Positions 38,155-49,415 are shown, numbered from the stretch's first letter. The stretch: 64,000 nt of DNA from Oceanimonas aquatica (GCF_030732065.1 NZ_JAVBHX010000009.1:116647-180646), one strand, 5' to 3'. Numbers and translations are program-made. Notes: generated by a model not told the origin, from the letters alone.

Positions 38155-39063
38155 ATGCAGCATTTACTGAGCCTCAAGGACTACAGCAAGGAACAAATCG
38201 AGCAAATTCTCGAGCTGGCCAAAGACGTCAAGGCCAATCCGGCCAAATACGCCGACGCCCTCAAGGGCCAGAGCGTAGTAACCCTGTTTGAAAAGCCGTC
38301 ACTGCGTACCCGGGTGACCTTTGACATTGGCGTGAACAAGCTGGGCGGCCATGCCGTCTATCTGGACAGCCAGAACGGCGCCATGGGCAAGCGGGAAACC
38401 GTGCAGGACTTTGCCGCCAACCTGTCGCGCTGGTGCGATGCCATTGTGGCCCGGGTATATGACCACCAGACCCTGGTGGAGATGACCGAGCACGCCACCG
38501 TGCCGGTGATCAACTCCCTGTGCAACCTGTATCATCCGTGCCAGGCGCTGGCGGATTTTCTGACCATCTCCGAGCATTTCGACGATCTGAGCAAGGTGCA
38601 TCTGGCCTATGTGGGTGACGGCAACAACGTGACCAATTCGCTGTTGCTGGGTGGCGCCATTCTGGGTACCACCGTCACCGCGGTGAGCCCCCGCGGCCAC
38701 AATGTGGACGCACAAATTCTGAAGGAGGCCGAGGCCCTGGCCGCCGTCAGCGGTGCCAAGATTCGAGTCACCGACAGCCTGGATGATATTGAAGGCGTGG
38801 ACGTGATCTATACAGACACCTGGGTCTCCATGGGTGATAATACGCCGCTGGAGCAGGTGAAGGAGATCTACATGCCGTATCAGATCAACCAGGCCCTGCT
38901 CGACAAAACCGGAGCCACCAAGGTGCTGCATTGCCAGCCCGCCCACAGGGAGTGGGAAATTACTTCCGAGGTCATGGACGGCCCTGCCTCCCTGATCCTC
39001 GACCAAGCCGAAAACCGCATGCACGCCCAGAACGCCGTGCTGCTGACATTGATGAAGGGATAA
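38155..39063 (+). CDS. argF: ornithine carbamoyltransferase (Shewanella-type)
   Basis: 302 residues. Carbamoyl phosphate plus ornithine gives citrulline. The carbamoyl-phosphate motif reads SLRTR (in FEKPSLRTRVTF) in place of the usual STRTR; HPCQALAD is normal; the Cys motif reads HCQPAHR in place of HCLPAHR; the SMG loop is DTWVSMGDN. Overall it resembles the short form known from Shewanella. argE in the same regulon supplies ornithine, so ornithine is the expected substrate. argG starts six bases downstream. Confidence 0.93.
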   Translation: MQHLLSLKDYSKEQIEQILELAKDVKANPAKYADALKGQSVVTLFEKPSLRTRVTFDIGVNKLGGHAVYLDSQNGAMGKRETVQDFAANLSRWCDAIVARVYDHQTLVEMTEHATVPVINSLCNLYHPCQALADFLTISEHFDDLSKVHLAYVGDGNNVTNSLLLGGAILGTTVTAVSPRGHNVDAQILKEAEALAAVSGAKIRVTDSLDDIEGVDVIYTDTWVSMGDNTPLEQVKEIYMPYQINQALLDKTGATKVLHCQPAHREWEITSEVMDGPASLILDQAENRMHAQNAVLLTLMKG

Positions 39064-39069
39064 TTGTTA

Positions 39070-40281
39070 ATGAGCCAATTCAAAAAGATCGTGCTGGCCT
39101 ATTCCGGCGGCCTGGACACCTCCGCCATCATTCCGTGGCTGAAAGAGAACTACGACGGTTGTGAGGTTGTGGCATTTGTGGCCGATGTGGGTCAGGGCGC
39201 GGAAGATCTGGAAGGCGTGGAAGAGAAAGCCATCGCCTCCGGCGCCTCCAAGTGCATCGTGGCCGATCTGAAGGACGAATTCGTCAGCGACTATGTGTAC
39301 CCGACCCTGACCACCGGCGCCATCTATGAAGGCACCTACCTGCTGGGTACTTCCATGGCCCGTCCGGTGATCGCCAAGGCCATGGTGGAAGTGGCCGTGG
39401 CCGAAGGCGCCGACGCCATCTCTCACGGTTGTACCGGCAAGGGCAACGACCAGGTACGCTTTGAAGGCGCCGTGGCCGCCCTGGCCCCGCAGCTGGCGGT
39501 TATCGCCCCGTGGCGGATCTGGGACATGAAGAGCCGTGAAGATCTGCTGGACTACCTGGCCGAGCGCAACATCAAGACCACTGCCAGTGCCACCAAGATC
39601 TATTCCCGCGATGCCAACGCCTGGCACATTTCCACCGAAGGTGGCGAGCTGGAAAGCACCTGGAACGAGCCTTCAGAGCAGGCCTGGACCTGGACCGTAT
39701 CGCCCGAGCAGGCCCCCGACAAGGCCGAGCTGGTCTCCCTGACCGTTGAAAAAGGCCACATCGTGGCGGTAGACGGCAAGGCCATGTCTCCTTACGAGGT
39801 GCTGACTCACCTGAACGAGCGTGCCGCCAAGCACGGCGTGGGCCGGGTGGACATAGTAGAAAACCGTCTGGTGGGGATGAAGTCCCGGGGTTGCTACGAA
39901 ACTCCCGGTGGCACCGTTATGATGGCCGCCCTGCGCGCCATTGAAGAGCTGGTGCTGGACAAGCCGACCCGCGCCTGGCGCGAAAAGGTGGGTGCCGAGT
40001 TCTCTCACCTGGTGTACGACGGCCGCTGGTTCACCCAGCTGTGCAAGGGCCTGCTGGCCTCGGCCACCGCGATTGCCGAAGACGTGACCGGTGAAGTGGT
40101 ACTGAAGATGTACAAGGGCCAGGTCACTGCCATCAAGAAGCAGTCTCCCAACAGCCTGTACTCCGAAGAGTTTGCCACCTTTGGCGAAGACGAGGTGTAC
40201 GACCAGAGCCACGCCGAAGGCTTTATCCGTCTTTACTCTCTGGCCAGCCGCATCAAGGCGCTGAAAGACCAGCAGAAGTAA
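39070..40281 (+). CDS. argG: argininosuccinate synthase
   Basis: 403 residues. Joins citrulline and aspartate with ATP hydrolysis to AMP. The P-loop-like pyrophosphatase motif AYSGGLDTS and [13 protein letters not shown] are visible. The ATG at 39070 is preferred over a TTG at 39064. The six-base gap to argF implies co-transcription. A strong terminator follows, so argH may depend partly on its own promoter. Confidence 0.97.
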   Translation: MSQFKKIVLAYSGGLDTSAIIPWLKENYDGCEVVAFVADVGQGAEDLEGVEEKAIASGASKCIVADLKDEFVSDYVYPTLTTGAIYEGTYLLGTSMARPVIAKAMVEVAVAEGADAISHGCTGKGNDQVRFEGAVAALAPQLAVIAPWRIWDMKSREDLLDYLAERNIKTTASATKIYSRDANAWHISTEGGELESTWNEPSEQAWTWTVSPEQAPDKAELVSLTVEKGHIVAVDGKAMSPYEVLTHLNERAAKHGVGRVDIVENRLVGMKSRGCYETPGGTVMMAALRAIEELVLDKPTRAWREKVGAEFSHLVYDGRWFTQLCKGLLASATAIAEDVTGEVVLKMYKGQVTAIKKQSPNSLYSEEFATFGEDEVYDQSHAEGFIRLYSLASRIKALKDQQK

Positions 40282-40287
40282 ACACCG

Positions 40288-40315
40288 AAAAAAGGGGGGC
40301 TTCGGCCCCTTTTTT
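40288..40315 (+). terminator. intrinsic terminator after argG
   Basis: Stem aaaaaagggg / cccctttttt with loop ggcttcgg; the T-run is part of the stem. It lies a few bases after the argG stop and upstream of argH. Confidence 0.85.
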
Positions 40316-40319
40316 ATCC

Positions 40320-40347
40320 AGCTTTAAGCTATAAGCTGTCAGCTGTA
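40320..40347. repeat. four AGCTNNN heptads, left arm
   Basis: AGCTTTA, AGCTATA, AGCTGTC and AGCTGTA follow in 7-bp register after the argG terminator. An inverted set lies at 40431-40464. Confidence 0.8.
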
Positions 40348-40430
40348 AGAAAAAACACGTTATATTCACCATTTTTACAGCCATGCCGTACCCGGCGGGC
40401 GGAAGAGATTATCTTTCGGCCTCTCGGGCT

Positions 40431-40464
40431 GCTGATAGCTTACAGCTTAAGGCTGATAGCTATG
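40431..40464. repeat. AGCTNNN heptads, inverted right arm
   Basis: On the minus strand the 7-bp register AGCT-ATC, AGCC-TTA, AGCT-GTA, AGCT-ATC is seen. With the left arm it makes an imperfect inverted repeat around an 80-bp spacer, directly before argH. Confidence 0.75.
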
Positions 40465-40487
40465 TTTTAGATAGGAGTAACAGAATT

Positions 40488-41870
40488 ATGGCACTTTGGG
40501 GTGGACGTTTTACTCAGGCCGCAGATACCCGGTTTCAGCAGTTCAATGACTCGCTGCGTTTTGACTATCGGCTGGCGGAGCAGGACATTACCGGCTCGGT
40601 CGCCTGGTCCCGTGCCCTGGCCAAGGTGGGCGTGCTGACTGCCGAGGAGCAGCAGCAGCTGGAACAGGCGCTGAACGAGCTGAAGGATCGGGTGATTGCC
40701 GATCCCGAGCAGATCCTGAAGTCCGACGCGGAAGACATTCACTCCTGGGTAGAAGGGGAGCTGATTGCCGCCGTGGGTGATCTTGGCAAGAAGCTGCACA
40801 CCGGCCGCAGCCGTAACGATCAGGTGGCCACGGATCTCAAGCTGTGGTGCAAGGCACAGGTGCCGCAACTGCTGGAAAAGCTCGACGCCCTGCAACAGCA
40901 GCTGGTGACCGTGGCCCGGGAGCAGCAGGGCACCGTCCTGCCCGGTTACACTCACCTGCAGCGCGCCCAGCCGGTGACCTTTTCCCACTGGTGCCTGGCC
41001 TATGTGGAAATGCTGGAACGGGATTACACCCGGCTGCAGGATGCCAATAACCGCATGGATACCTGTCCGCTGGGCTCCGGCGCCCTGGCCGGCACCGGTT
41101 TTCCGGTAGACCGCCATGAACTGGCCCGGTCTCTCGGCTTTGCCGGCCCCACCCGCAACAGCCTGGACTCCGTGTCCGACCGCGACCACGTGCTCGAGCT
41201 GATGAACTGCGCCGTCAACTCCATGATGCACTTGTCACGCTTTGCCGAAGATCTGATCTTCTACAACTCCGGCGAATCCGGTTTCCTCGAGCTGTCCGAC
41301 GCCGTGACTTCCGGCTCGTCGCTGATGCCCCAGAAGAAGAATCCGGATGCCCTGGAGCTGATCCGCGGCAAGACCGGCCGGGTGTTCGGCGCCTATGCCG
41401 GCATGATGATGACCCTGAAGGCGCTGCCGCTGGCCTACAACAAGGACATGCAGGAAGACAAGGAAGGCCTGTTCGACGCCCTCGACACCTGGTATGACTG
41501 CCTGGAAATGGCCGAGATGGTGCTGCACGACCTCAAGGTCAATGAAGACAAGACCCGGGAAGCGGCTCAAGGGGGCTATTCCAACGCCACCGAAATGGCC
41601 GACTACCTGGTGTCCAAGGGCATTCCGTTCCGGGAAGCCCACCACATTGTGGGTGCCATCGTGGTGCACGCCATCGGCAAGAAACTGCCGATGGAAGAGC
41701 TACCGCTGGAAGACTTCAAACAGTTCAGCGATGTGATTGAAGACGATGTTTATCCGCGCCTGACCCTGGAGTCCAGCCTAGCCAGCCGCTGCGCCCTGGG
41801 TGGCGTGGCCCCGGAGCAGGTGGAAACGGCCCTCGGCAACGCCGAACAGCACCTGCAAAACCGTAAGTAA
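40488..41870 (+). CDS. argH: argininosuccinate lyase
   Basis: 460 residues. Splits argininosuccinate into arginine and fumarate. The fumarase/aspartase superfamily signature [12 protein letters not shown] is complete, as are [17 protein letters not shown] and [14 protein letters not shown]. It ends at the normal position and is not fused to an ArgA domain, unlike in Vibrio and relatives. The start at 40488 follows a GGAG; the frame extends upstream through the heptad repeat. Last gene of the arginine cluster, 206 bases after argG. Confidence 0.97.
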   Translation: MALWGGRFTQAADTRFQQFNDSLRFDYRLAEQDITGSVAWSRALAKVGVLTAEEQQQLEQALNELKDRVIADPEQILKSDAEDIHSWVEGELIAAVGDLGKKLHTGRSRNDQVATDLKLWCKAQVPQLLEKLDALQQQLVTVAREQQGTVLPGYTHLQRAQPVTFSHWCLAYVEMLERDYTRLQDANNRMDTCPLGSGALAGTGFPVDRHELARSLGFAGPTRNSLDSVSDRDHVLELMNCAVNSMMHLSRFAEDLIFYNSGESGFLELSDAVTSGSSLMPQKKNPDALELIRGKTGRVFGAYAGMMMTLKALPLAYNKDMQEDKEGLFDALDTWYDCLEMAEMVLHDLKVNEDKTREAAQGGYSNATEMADYLVSKGIPFREAHHIVGAIVVHAIGKKLPMEELPLEDFKQFSDVIEDDVYPRLTLESSLASRCALGGVAPEQVETALGNAEQHLQNRK

Positions 41871-42002
41871 GCCGGTCATTTGCCATTATGAGTCATTCCG
41901 GCCATCGAGCCGGAATCCATTCTACAGGCAACTGAGTATTGTGCAGGAAGCGTCGTCCCTTGCCATGGACTCCGGGTCAGGCCCGGAGTCACGGCGTTTG
42001 GC

Positions 42003-42025
42003 AAGAGCCCGTCAGGGCTCTTTTT
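42003..42025 (+). terminator. intrinsic terminator of argH
   Basis: Stem aagagccc / gggctctt with loop gtca, followed by three further T. Confidence 0.85.
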
Positions 42026-42094
42026 GATCCTGTCCCCTTCCTCCTGACACCTCACTCCTCATGCTATCGCTGGTTAAAAAATAACAGAGCGGAC

Positions 42095-42122
42095 TTGCAA
42101 GACAGCACCATTCCCGTATAAT
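42095..42122 (+). promoter_or_regulatory. S10 operon promoter
   Basis: TTGCAA (42095-42100), 16-bp spacer, TATAAT (42117-42122). Transcription would start near 42129, giving a leader of about 165 bases before rpsJ. Confidence 0.85.
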
Positions 42123-42125
42123 GCC

Positions 42126-42606
<481 letters not shown>

Positions 42607-42627
42607 TAACGGAAAGAGGTTTTATCA

Positions 42628-43266
42628 ATGGCAATCGGTCTAGTAGGTCGTAAGCTGGGTATGACCCGTGTCTTCACCGAAGACGGCGTGTCCATCCCGG
42701 TCACCGTTATCGAAGTAGATGCCAACCGTGTTACCCAGGTGAAAACACTGGAACAGGATGGCTACGCTGCCATTCAGGTGACCGCTGGCACCAAGAAAGC
42801 TAACCGCATCACCAAGCCGGAAGCTGGCCACTTCGCCAAAGCCGGTGTGGAAGCGGGTCGCGGTCTGTGGGAATTCCGCCTGGGTGAAGGCGAAGGCGAC
42901 AGCATCGAAATCGGTGCCGAGCTGAAAGTCGACATCTTTGCTGATGTCAAGAAAGTAGACGTTACCGGTACTTCCAAGGGTAAGGGTTTCGCTGGTGCTG
43001 TTAAGCGCTGGAACTTCCGCACTCAGGACATGACTCACGGCAACTCTCTGTCTCACCGTGCTCCGGGTTCTATTGGTCAGAACCAGACTCCGGGTCGCGT
43101 GTTCAAGGGCAAGAAAATGGCCGGTCACATGGGTGCTGAGCGGGTAACCACTCAGAACCTGGAAGTGGTTCGCGTTGATGTTGATCGTAACCTGCTGCTC
43201 ATCAAAGGTGCAGTCCCGGGTGCGACTAACGGCAACGTAATCGTTAAACCTGCCGTTAAAGCGTAA
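42628..43266 (+). CDS. rplC: 50S ribosomal protein L3
   Basis: 212 residues. Early-assembly protein near the peptidyl transferase centre. The loop [23 protein letters not shown] contains the Gln that PrmB methylates in E. coli. It lies 21 bases after rpsJ with AAAGAGG as ribosome binding site. Codon use is strongly biased, as for all genes in this cluster. Confidence 0.99.
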   Translation: MAIGLVGRKLGMTRVFTEDGVSIPVTVIEVDANRVTQVKTLEQDGYAAIQVTAGTKKANRITKPEAGHFAKAGVEAGRGLWEFRLGEGEGDSIEIGAELKVDIFADVKKVDVTGTSKGKGFAGAVKRWNFRTQDMTHGNSLSHRAPGSIGQNQTPGRVFKGKKMAGHMGAERVTTQNLEVVRVDVDRNLLLIKGAVPGATNGNVIVKPAVKA

Positions 43267-43283
43267 CGTCTGAGGAGATAGTA

Positions 43284-43889
43284 ATGGAATTGGTAATGAA
43301 AGACGCGCAAGGCGCTCTTGAAGTTTCCGAAACTACCTTCGGGCGTGAGTTCAACGAAGCTCTGGTGCATCAGGTTGTTGTGGCCTATGCCGCCGGTGCT
43401 CGTCAAGGTACTCGTGCTCAGAAGACCCGTTCTGAAGTGTCCGGCGGCGGCAAGAAGCCGTGGCGCCAGAAGGGCACCGGCCGGGCCCGTGCCGGTACCA
43501 TCCGCTCTCCGATTTGGCGTTCCGGTGGTGTGACTTTTGCGGCCAAACCGCAGGATCACAGCCAGAAGGTCAACAAGAAGATGTACCGTGGTGCCATCAA
43601 GAGCATCCTCTCTGAGCTGGTACGTCAAGAGCGTCTGATCGTGGTAGAGAAGTTCGGTGTGGAAGCGCCGAAGACCAAAGAACTGGTTGCCAAGCTGAAG
43701 CAGTGGGATCTGAACGACGTTCTGATCGTAACTGGCGAAGTGGACGAGAACCTGTTCCTGGCCGCCCGCAACCTGTACAAGGTTGACGTGCGTGACGTGG
43801 CCGGTATCGACCCGGTTTCTCTGATCGCGTTCGACAAGGTACTGGTAACTGCCGACGCAGTTAAGCAAATCGAGGAGATGCTGGCATGA
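43284..43889 (+). CDS. rplD: 50S ribosomal protein L4
   Basis: 201 residues. Its long loop ([25 protein letters not shown]) lines the exit tunnel. In E. coli L4 is the autogenous repressor of the S10 operon, acting on the leader; the leader here has a comparable structure. Its last four bases overlap the rplW start (ATGA). Confidence 0.99.
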   Translation: MELVMKDAQGALEVSETTFGREFNEALVHQVVVAYAAGARQGTRAQKTRSEVSGGGKKPWRQKGTGRARAGTIRSPIWRSGGVTFAAKPQDHSQKVNKKMYRGAIKSILSELVRQERLIVVEKFGVEAPKTKELVAKLKQWDLNDVLIVTGEVDENLFLAARNLYKVDVRDVAGIDPVSLIAFDKVLVTADAVKQIEEMLA

Positions 43890-44188
43890 TCCGTGAAGAG
43901 CGTATTCTGAAAGTTCTGAAGGCGCCGCATATCTCTGAAAAAAGCACCATGGTTGCCGAAAAGACCAACACTATCGTGTTCAAGGTTGCCAAGGATGCTA
44001 CCAAAGCCGAAGTAAAGGCTGCGGTCGAGAAGCTGTTCGAAGTTGAAGTGAAAGATGTTCGCACTCTGCTGGTAAAGGGTAAAACCAAGCGTACCGGCAT
44101 GCGTGTTGGCCAGCGTTCCGATTGGAAAAAGGCCTACGTGACCCTGAAAGAAGGTCAGGACATCGACTTCATCGGCGGTGCCGAGTAA
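43886..44188 (+). CDS. rplW: 50S ribosomal protein L23
   Basis: 100 residues. Sits at the tunnel exit and is the docking site for trigger factor and SRP. Starts [18 protein letters not shown], typical of the family. Overlaps rplD by four bases, implying coupled translation. Confidence 0.99.
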   Translation: MIREERILKVLKAPHISEKSTMVAEKTNTIVFKVAKDATKAEVKAAVEKLFEVEVKDVRTLLVKGKTKRTGMRVGQRSDWKKAYVTLKEGQDIDFIGGAE

Positions 44189-44205
44189 GAGAGGAGTAAT
44201 TCAAA

Positions 44206-45030
44206 ATGGCAATCGTAAAATGTAAGCCTACTTCTCCGGGTCGCCGTCATGTAGTCAAGATCAGCAACCCGGAACTGTACAAAGGCAAGCCGTTCGCCGC
44301 CCTGCTGGACAAAAAGTCCAAGTCTGGTGGTCGTAACAACGCCGGCCGTATCACTACCCGTCACATCGGTGGTGGTCACAAGCAGCATTACCGTATCATC
44401 GACTTCAAGCGCAACAAGGACGGTATTCCGGCCAAGGTTGAGCGTCTTGAGTATGATCCGAACCGCTCTGCCAACATCGCTCTGGTGCTGTACGCAGACG
44501 GTGAGCGTCGCTACATCCTGGCCCCGAAAGGTGTTCAGGCCGGCGACCAGCTGCTGTCCGGTGACGCTGCTCCGATCAAGGCCGGCAACTGCCTGCCGAT
44601 GCGCAACATTCCCGTGGGCTCTACCGTTCACGCGATTGAAATGAAGCCTGGCAAAGGCGCGCAGATCGCCCGTTCCGCCGGTACTTACGCCCAGATCCTG
44701 GCTCGCGAAGGCAGCTACGTGACTCTGCGTCTGCGCTCCGGTGAAGTTCGCAAGGTGCTGGCCGAGTGCCGTGCTACCCTGGGTGAAGTTGGCAACGCTG
44801 AGCACATGCTGCGTCAGCTGGGTAAAGCCGGTGCACAGCGCTGGCGTGGTGTTCGTCCTACCGTACGTGGTGTGGCGATGAACCCGGTAGACCACCCGCA
44901 CGGTGGTGGTGAAGGTCGTACCTCTGGTGGCCGTCACCCGGTTACTCCTTGGGGTAAACCGACCAAGGGCGCCAAGACCCGTAAAAACAAGCGTACCGAC
45001 AAGTTCGTCGTACGTCACCGTAACAAGTAA
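44206..45030 (+). CDS. rplB: 50S ribosomal protein L2
   Basis: 274 residues. Required for subunit joining and peptidyl transfer. The C-terminal [20 protein letters not shown] with the functionally important His is conserved. AGAGGAG lies before the start. Confidence 0.99.
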   Translation: MAIVKCKPTSPGRRHVVKISNPELYKGKPFAALLDKKSKSGGRNNAGRITTRHIGGGHKQHYRIIDFKRNKDGIPAKVERLEYDPNRSANIALVLYADGERRYILAPKGVQAGDQLLSGDAAPIKAGNCLPMRNIPVGSTVHAIEMKPGKGAQIARSAGTYAQILAREGSYVTLRLRSGEVRKVLAECRATLGEVGNAEHMLRQLGKAGAQRWRGVRPTVRGVAMNPVDHPHGGGEGRTSGGRHPVTPWGKPTKGAKTRKNKRTDKFVVRHRNK

Positions 45031-45033
45031 TAG

Positions 45034-45330
<297 letters not shown>

Positions 45331-45340
45331 GGGGTAACAG

Positions 45341-45673
45341 ATGGAAGCTATAGCTAAACACCGCTTTGCTCGTACTTCTGCCCAGAAGGCGCGCCTGGTA
45401 GCCGATCAAGTTCGCGGCTTGTCCGTAGACAAAGCACTCGAAGTCCTGGCGTTCAGCCCGAAAAAGGCTGCCGTTCTGGTCAAGAAGGTACTGGAATCTG
45501 CCATTGCTAATGCCGAGCACAACGAAGGTGCGGATATCGATGAGCTGAAGGTGTCCAAGATCTTCGTTGACGAAGGTCCCACCATGAAGCGTATTCGTCC
45601 TCGTGCCAAGGGCCGCGCGGACCGTATCATGAAGCGTACCAGCCACGTTACTGTGGTTGTGTCCGACCGCTAA
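45341..45673 (+). CDS. rplV: 50S ribosomal protein L22
   Basis: 110 residues. Binds all 23S domains; its beta hairpin ([18 protein letters not shown]) reaches into the exit tunnel at the constriction where macrolides act. Full length and standard. Confidence 0.99.
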   Translation: MEAIAKHRFARTSAQKARLVADQVRGLSVDKALEVLAFSPKKAAVLVKKVLESAIANAEHNEGADIDELKVSKIFVDEGPTMKRIRPRAKGRADRIMKRTSHVTVVVSDR

Positions 45674-45691
45674 GAGGCTAGGAGACAAGCA

Positions 45692-46384
45692 ATGGGCCAG
45701 AAAGTACACCCGAATGGTATTCGCTTAGGTATCACCAAGCCTTTTAACTCGACCTGGTTTGCGAATACCAAGGACTTCGCTGACAACCTGCACAGCGATT
45801 TTCAGGTACGTCAGTTCCTCAACAAGGAGCTGAAGAACGCCTCCGTTTCTCGCGTCGTTATCGAGCGTCCGGCCAAGAGCATCCGTGTGACCATTCACAC
45901 CGCTCGTCCCGGCGTTGTTATCGGCAAGAAAGGCGAAGACGTTGAAAAGCTGCGCAAGCATGTAGCCAAACTGGCTGGCGTGCCTGCTCAGATCAACATT
46001 TCCGAAGTGCGCAAGCCCGAGCTTGACGGTCAGCTGGTTGCCGATTCCATCGCATCCCAGCTGGAGCGCCGCGTAATGTTCCGTCGTGCCATGAAGCGCG
46101 CGGTTCAGAACGCCATGCGCATCGGCGCCAAGGGCATCAAGGTAGAAGTGAGCGGTCGTCTGGGCGGCGCTGAAATCGCGCGTACCGAATGGTACCGCGA
46201 AGGTCGTGTGCCTCTGCACACCCTGCGTGCCGACATCGATTACGCAACTTCTGAAGCATCTACCACTTACGGCATCATCGGCGTGAAGGTTTGGATCTTC
46301 AAGGGTGAGGTACTGGGCGGCCTGCAGGCCGTGGCTCAGGAACCCGCTCCTTCCAAGCCCAAGCGCAAAGGCCGCGGTAAGTAA
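45692..46384 (+). CDS. rpsC: 30S ribosomal protein S3
   Basis: 230 residues. Part of the mRNA entry channel. The N-terminal type II KH domain has the GxxG loop in [15 protein letters not shown]. The C-terminal tail is basic ([10 protein letters not shown]). Twelve bases lie before rplP. Confidence 0.99.
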   Translation: MGQKVHPNGIRLGITKPFNSTWFANTKDFADNLHSDFQVRQFLNKELKNASVSRVVIERPAKSIRVTIHTARPGVVIGKKGEDVEKLRKHVAKLAGVPAQINISEVRKPELDGQLVADSIASQLERRVMFRRAMKRAVQNAMRIGAKGIKVEVSGRLGGAEIARTEWYREGRVPLHTLRADIDYATSEASTTYGIIGVKVWIFKGEVLGGLQAVAQEPAPSKPKRKGRGK

Positions 46385-46396
46385 GGAGACTCGGAC

Positions 46397-46810
46397 ATGT
46401 TGCAACCAAAACGTACGAAATTCCGTAAAGTCCACAAAGGCCGTAACCGCGGTGTGGCGACCTCAGGTAACCAGGTATCCTTTGGTTCCTTTGGTCTGAA
46501 AGCGACCACTCGTGGACGTATCACTGCTCGCCAGATCGAAGCAGCTCGTCGTGCCATGACTCGTCACGTTAAGCGTCAGGGCAAGATCTGGATTCGTATC
46601 TTCCCGGACAAGCCGATTACCGAAAAGCCCCTGGAAGTACGTATGGGTAAAGGTAAGGGTAACGTGGAGTACTGGGTAGCACAGATCCAGCCGGGTCGTG
46701 TTCTGTACGAAATGGATGGCGTACCGGAAGCGCTGGCTCGTGAAGCCTTCGCCCTGGCTGCTGCCAAACTGCCCGTAAGAACCACTTTTGTAACTCGGAC
46801 GGTGATGTGA
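46397..46810 (+). CDS. rplP: 50S ribosomal protein L16
   Basis: 137 residues. Late-assembly protein that positions A-site tRNA. Starts [19 protein letters not shown]. Its stop TGA overlaps the rpmC ATG by one base (TGATG at 46808-46812). Confidence 0.99.
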   Translation: MLQPKRTKFRKVHKGRNRGVATSGNQVSFGSFGLKATTRGRITARQIEAARRAMTRHVKRQGKIWIRIFPDKPITEKPLEVRMGKGKGNVEYWVAQIQPGRVLYEMDGVPEALAREAFALAAAKLPVRTTFVTRTVM

Positions 46811-47001
46811 TGAAAGCACAAGATCTGCGTGAGAAGAGTGTTGAAGAGCTGAACCAGGAACTGCTGAACCTGCTGCGTGAGCAGTTCAACCTGCGCATGC
46901 AAGCGAGCACTGGCCAGCTGGCTCAGACTCACAACCTCAAAACGGTACGTCGCGACATCGCGCGTGTTAAGACTGTTCTGAATGAAAAGGCAGGTGCCTA
47001 A
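46810..47001 (+). CDS. rpmC: 50S ribosomal protein L29
   Basis: 63 residues, a two-helix protein near the tunnel exit. [20 protein letters not shown] is canonical. The ATG at 46810 overlaps the rplP stop; an in-frame GTG at 46807 is less likely. Confidence 0.98.
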   Translation: MKAQDLREKSVEELNQELLNLLREQFNLRMQASTGQLAQTHNLKTVRRDIARVKTVLNEKAGA

Positions 47002-47002
47002 G

Positions 47003-47263
47003 ATGAGCGAACAAACCATTCGTACTCTGCAGGGCCGTGTAGTAAGCGACAAGATGGACAAGTCCATCACTGTGGCTATCAACCGCTTCGTGAAGCACCC
47101 GATCTACGGGAAGTACATCAAGCGTACTACCAAACTGCACGTTCATGATGAGAACAACGAGTGTAAGGCCGGTGACGTCGTGTCCATTCGCGAATGCCGT
47201 CCTCTGTCCAAGACCAAGTCCTGGACCCTGGTAAAAATCATTGAGCGTCCGGTTAAGGCCTAA
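47003..47263 (+). CDS. rpsQ: 30S ribosomal protein S17
   Basis: 86 residues, OB-fold primary binder of 16S r[23 protein letters not shown] and [25 protein letters not shown] are typical. It starts one base after the rpmC stop and is the last gene of the S10 operon; a strong terminator follows. Confidence 0.99.
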   Translation: MSEQTIRTLQGRVVSDKMDKSITVAINRFVKHPIYGKYIKRTTKLHVHDENNECKAGDVVSIRECRPLSKTKSWTLVKIIERPVKA

Positions 47264-47288
47264 CGTTCTCTGATATAATAATCAGGTC

Positions 47289-47319
47289 AAACGGCCCAGC
47301 GATGGGCCGTTTGTTTTTT
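47289..47319 (+). terminator. intrinsic terminator of the S10 operon
   Basis: A 10-bp perfect stem (aaacggccca / tgggccgttt) with loop gcga is followed by g and six T. Confidence 0.92.
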
Positions 47320-47343
47320 ACGCTACCCTTTCACATTTGGCAG

Positions 47344-47352
47344 TGCTATAAT
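47344..47352 (+). promoter_or_regulatory. spc operon promoter, extended -10
   Basis: TGCTATAAT (extended -10) lies 25 bases after the S10 terminator. No good -35 is seen at the right distance, so the TG extension probably compensates. Start near 47359. Confidence 0.75.
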
Positions 47353-47423
47353 GCCGCGCCTTCTTTGGCAGCCAACATGCCCTGAAAGGGGTTTTTACGT
47401 AGTAATTTTAGCGGAGCACTAAC

Positions 47424-47792
47424 ATGATCCAAATGCAAAGTATGCTGGACGTGGCCGACAACTCCGGCGCGCGCAGCGTAATGTGTATTAAGGTCCTGGG
47501 TGGCTCGCACCGTCGCTATGCCGGCATCGGCGACATCATCAAGGTTACCGTCAAGGAAGCAATTCCGCGCGGTAAGGTTAAAAAAGGTGATGTAATGAAC
47601 GCGGTGGTCGTTCGCACCCGTAAAGGCGTTCGTCGTCCGGACGGCTCTGTCATCCGTTTCGACCGTAATGCGGCCGTGATTCTTAACAGCAATCACCAGC
47701 CGATCGGTACTCGTATTTTTGGCCCGGTGACTCGTGAACTTCGTACTGAGAAGTTTATGAAGATTGTTTCACTGGCACCTGAAGTACTGTAA
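47424..47792 (+). CDS. rplN: 50S ribosomal protein L14
   Basis: 122 residues. Interface protein binding the silencing factor Rsf[20 protein letters not shown] is invariant. First gene of the spc operon, with GCGGAG upstream. Confidence 0.99.
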   Translation: MIQMQSMLDVADNSGARSVMCIKVLGGSHRRYAGIGDIIKVTVKEAIPRGKVKKGDVMNAVVVRTRKGVRRPDGSVIRFDRNAAVILNSNHQPIGTRIFGPVTRELRTEKFMKIVSLAPEVL

Positions 47793-47803
47793 GGAGTCAA
47801 ACG

Positions 47804-48121
47804 ATGGCAGCAAAAATCCGTCGCGATGACGAAGTCATCATTCTTACCGGCAAGGATAAGGGCAAGCGTGGCACTGTCACCAAGGTCCTGACCGAGGAAG
47901 GTAAGGTAATCGTCTCTGGTATTAACATGGTCAAGAAGCACCAGAAGCCCGTGCCCCAACTGGGTCAGGCTGGCGGCATCATCGACCTGGAAGCACCGAT
48001 TGACGTTTCTAACGTAGCGCTGTTCAACTCTGCCTCTGGCAAGGCTGACCGCGTAGGTTTCCGGATTGAAGACGGCAAAAAAGTTCGTTTCTTCAAATCC
48101 ACCGGCGAACTTGTGAAGTAA
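47804..48121 (+). CDS. rplX: 50S ribosomal protein L24
   Basis: 105 residues, assembly initiator with an N-terminal KOW motif ([18 protein letters not shown]). Its junction with rplE is the S8 regulatory site in E. coli; conservation of that RNA structure here was not verified. Confidence 0.99.
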   Translation: MAAKIRRDDEVIILTGKDKGKRGTVTKVLTEEGKVIVSGINMVKKHQKPVPQLGQAGGIIDLEAPIDVSNVALFNSASGKADRVGFRIEDGKKVRFFKSTGELVK

Positions 48122-48134
48122 TTGGAGTAATACG

Positions 48135-48674
48135 ATGGCGAAACTGCATGATTACTACAACGAAACTGTAGTAAAAGAACTGATGAGCCAGTTCGGGTAC
48201 AAGTCTATCATGCAAGTCCCTCGGATTGAGAAAATCACCCTGAACATGGGTGTGGGTGAAGCACTGGCTGATAAAAAGATCCTGGACAATGCTGCTGCCG
48301 ATCTGGCTGCCATTTCCGGTCAAAAGCCGCTGGTCACCAAAGCTCGTAAATCCGTTGCTGGCTTCAAAATCCGTGAAGGCTACCCCATTGGTTGTAAAGT
48401 AACTCTGCGCGGCGAGCGCATGTGGGAGTTCCTGGAGCGTTTGATTTGTATCTCTATCCCCCGGATCCGTGACTTCCGTGGCCTGAACCCTAAGTCGTTC
48501 GATGGTCGTGGTAACTACTCCATGGGCGTGCGTGAGCAAATCATCTTCCCTGAAATCGATTATGACAAGGTAGATCGTGTGCGTGGTCTCGACATCACCA
48601 TCACTACTTCTGCTCAGTCAAACGAAGAAGGTCGTGCTCTGCTGGCTGCCTTTGACTTCCCATTCCGTAAGTAA
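48135..48674 (+). CDS. rplE: 50S ribosomal protein L5
   Basis: 179 residues. Carries 5S rRNA and contacts P-site t[19 protein letters not shown] and [28 protein letters not shown] are conserved. In E. coli its start is the main target of S8 translational repression. Confidence 0.99.
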   Translation: MAKLHDYYNETVVKELMSQFGYKSIMQVPRIEKITLNMGVGEALADKKILDNAAADLAAISGQKPLVTKARKSVAGFKIREGYPIGCKVTLRGERMWEFLERLICISIPRIRDFRGLNPKSFDGRGNYSMGVREQIIFPEIDYDKVDRVRGLDITITTSAQSNEEGRALLAAFDFPFRK

Positions 48675-48685
48675 GGTGTAGGGTT

Positions 48686-48991
48686 ATGGCAAAACAATCA
48701 ATGAAAGCTCGCGAAGTCAAGCGCGCAAAGCTGGCTGACAAATATGCAGCCAAGCGTCAGTCACTGAAAGACATCATTTCCGACGTGAAGACTTCTGATG
48801 AAGACCGTTGGGATGCAGTGCTGAAACTGCAGCAACTGCCCCGTGACGCAAGCCCCTCTCGTCAGCGTAACCGCTGCAACATCACTGGTCGTCCGCACGG
48901 TTTCCTGCGGAAGTTCGGCCTGAGCCGCATCAAGGTGCGCGAACTGATGATGAAGGGTGAAATTCCGGGCCTGAAGAAGGCTTCTTGGTAA
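48686..48991 (+). CDS. rpsN: 30S ribosomal protein S14 (zinc-free type)
   Basis: 101 residues, the long C-minus form without the CxxC...CxxC zinc ribbon; only one Cys ([12 protein letters not shown]) remains. It therefore does not need zinc, unlike L36 downstream. Twenty-two bases lie before rpsH. Confidence 0.99.
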   Translation: MAKQSMKAREVKRAKLADKYAAKRQSLKDIISDVKTSDEDRWDAVLKLQQLPRDASPSRQRNRCNITGRPHGFLRKFGLSRIKVRELMMKGEIPGLKKASW

Positions 48992-49013
48992 GCGAACACG
49001 GGAGTAATACACA

Positions 49014-49406
49014 ATGAGCATGCAAGATCCGATCGCGGATATGCTGACCCGCATCCGCAACGGTCAGGCAGCCAACAAAGTTGCTGTCTCCATGCCTTCC
49101 TCCAAGGTCAAGGTAGCGATTGCCAAGGTCCTGAAAGAAGAAGGTTATATCACTGACTACGCCGTTGCCGGTGAAACCAAGGCCGAACTGGAAGTTACTC
49201 TGAAGTACTTCGAGGGAAATCCTGTGGTTGAACTGCTGCAGCGTGTGAGCCGCCCCGGTCTGCGCATCTATAAGAAGCGCGACGAACTGCCGAAAGTTAT
49301 GGCCGGCATGGGTGTGGCCATCGTTTCCACGTCTCAAGGTGTGATGACCGACCGTGCCGCGCGTAAAGCCGGTATGGGTGGTGAGATCATCTGCTACGTT
49401 GCTTAA
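49014..49406 (+). CDS. rpsH: 30S ribosomal protein S8
   Basis: 130 residues. Central-domain 16S binder; in E. coli also the repressor of the spc operon. [18 protein letters not shown] and the C-terminal [24 protein letters not shown] are canonical. Confidence 0.99.
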   Translation: MSMQDPIADMLTRIRNGQAANKVAVSMPSSKVKVAIAKVLKEEGYITDYAVAGETKAELEVTLKYFEGNPVVELLQRVSRPGLRIYKKRDELPKVMAGMGVAIVSTSQGVMTDRAARKAGMGGEIICYVA

Positions 49407-49415
49407 GGAGTAGAT

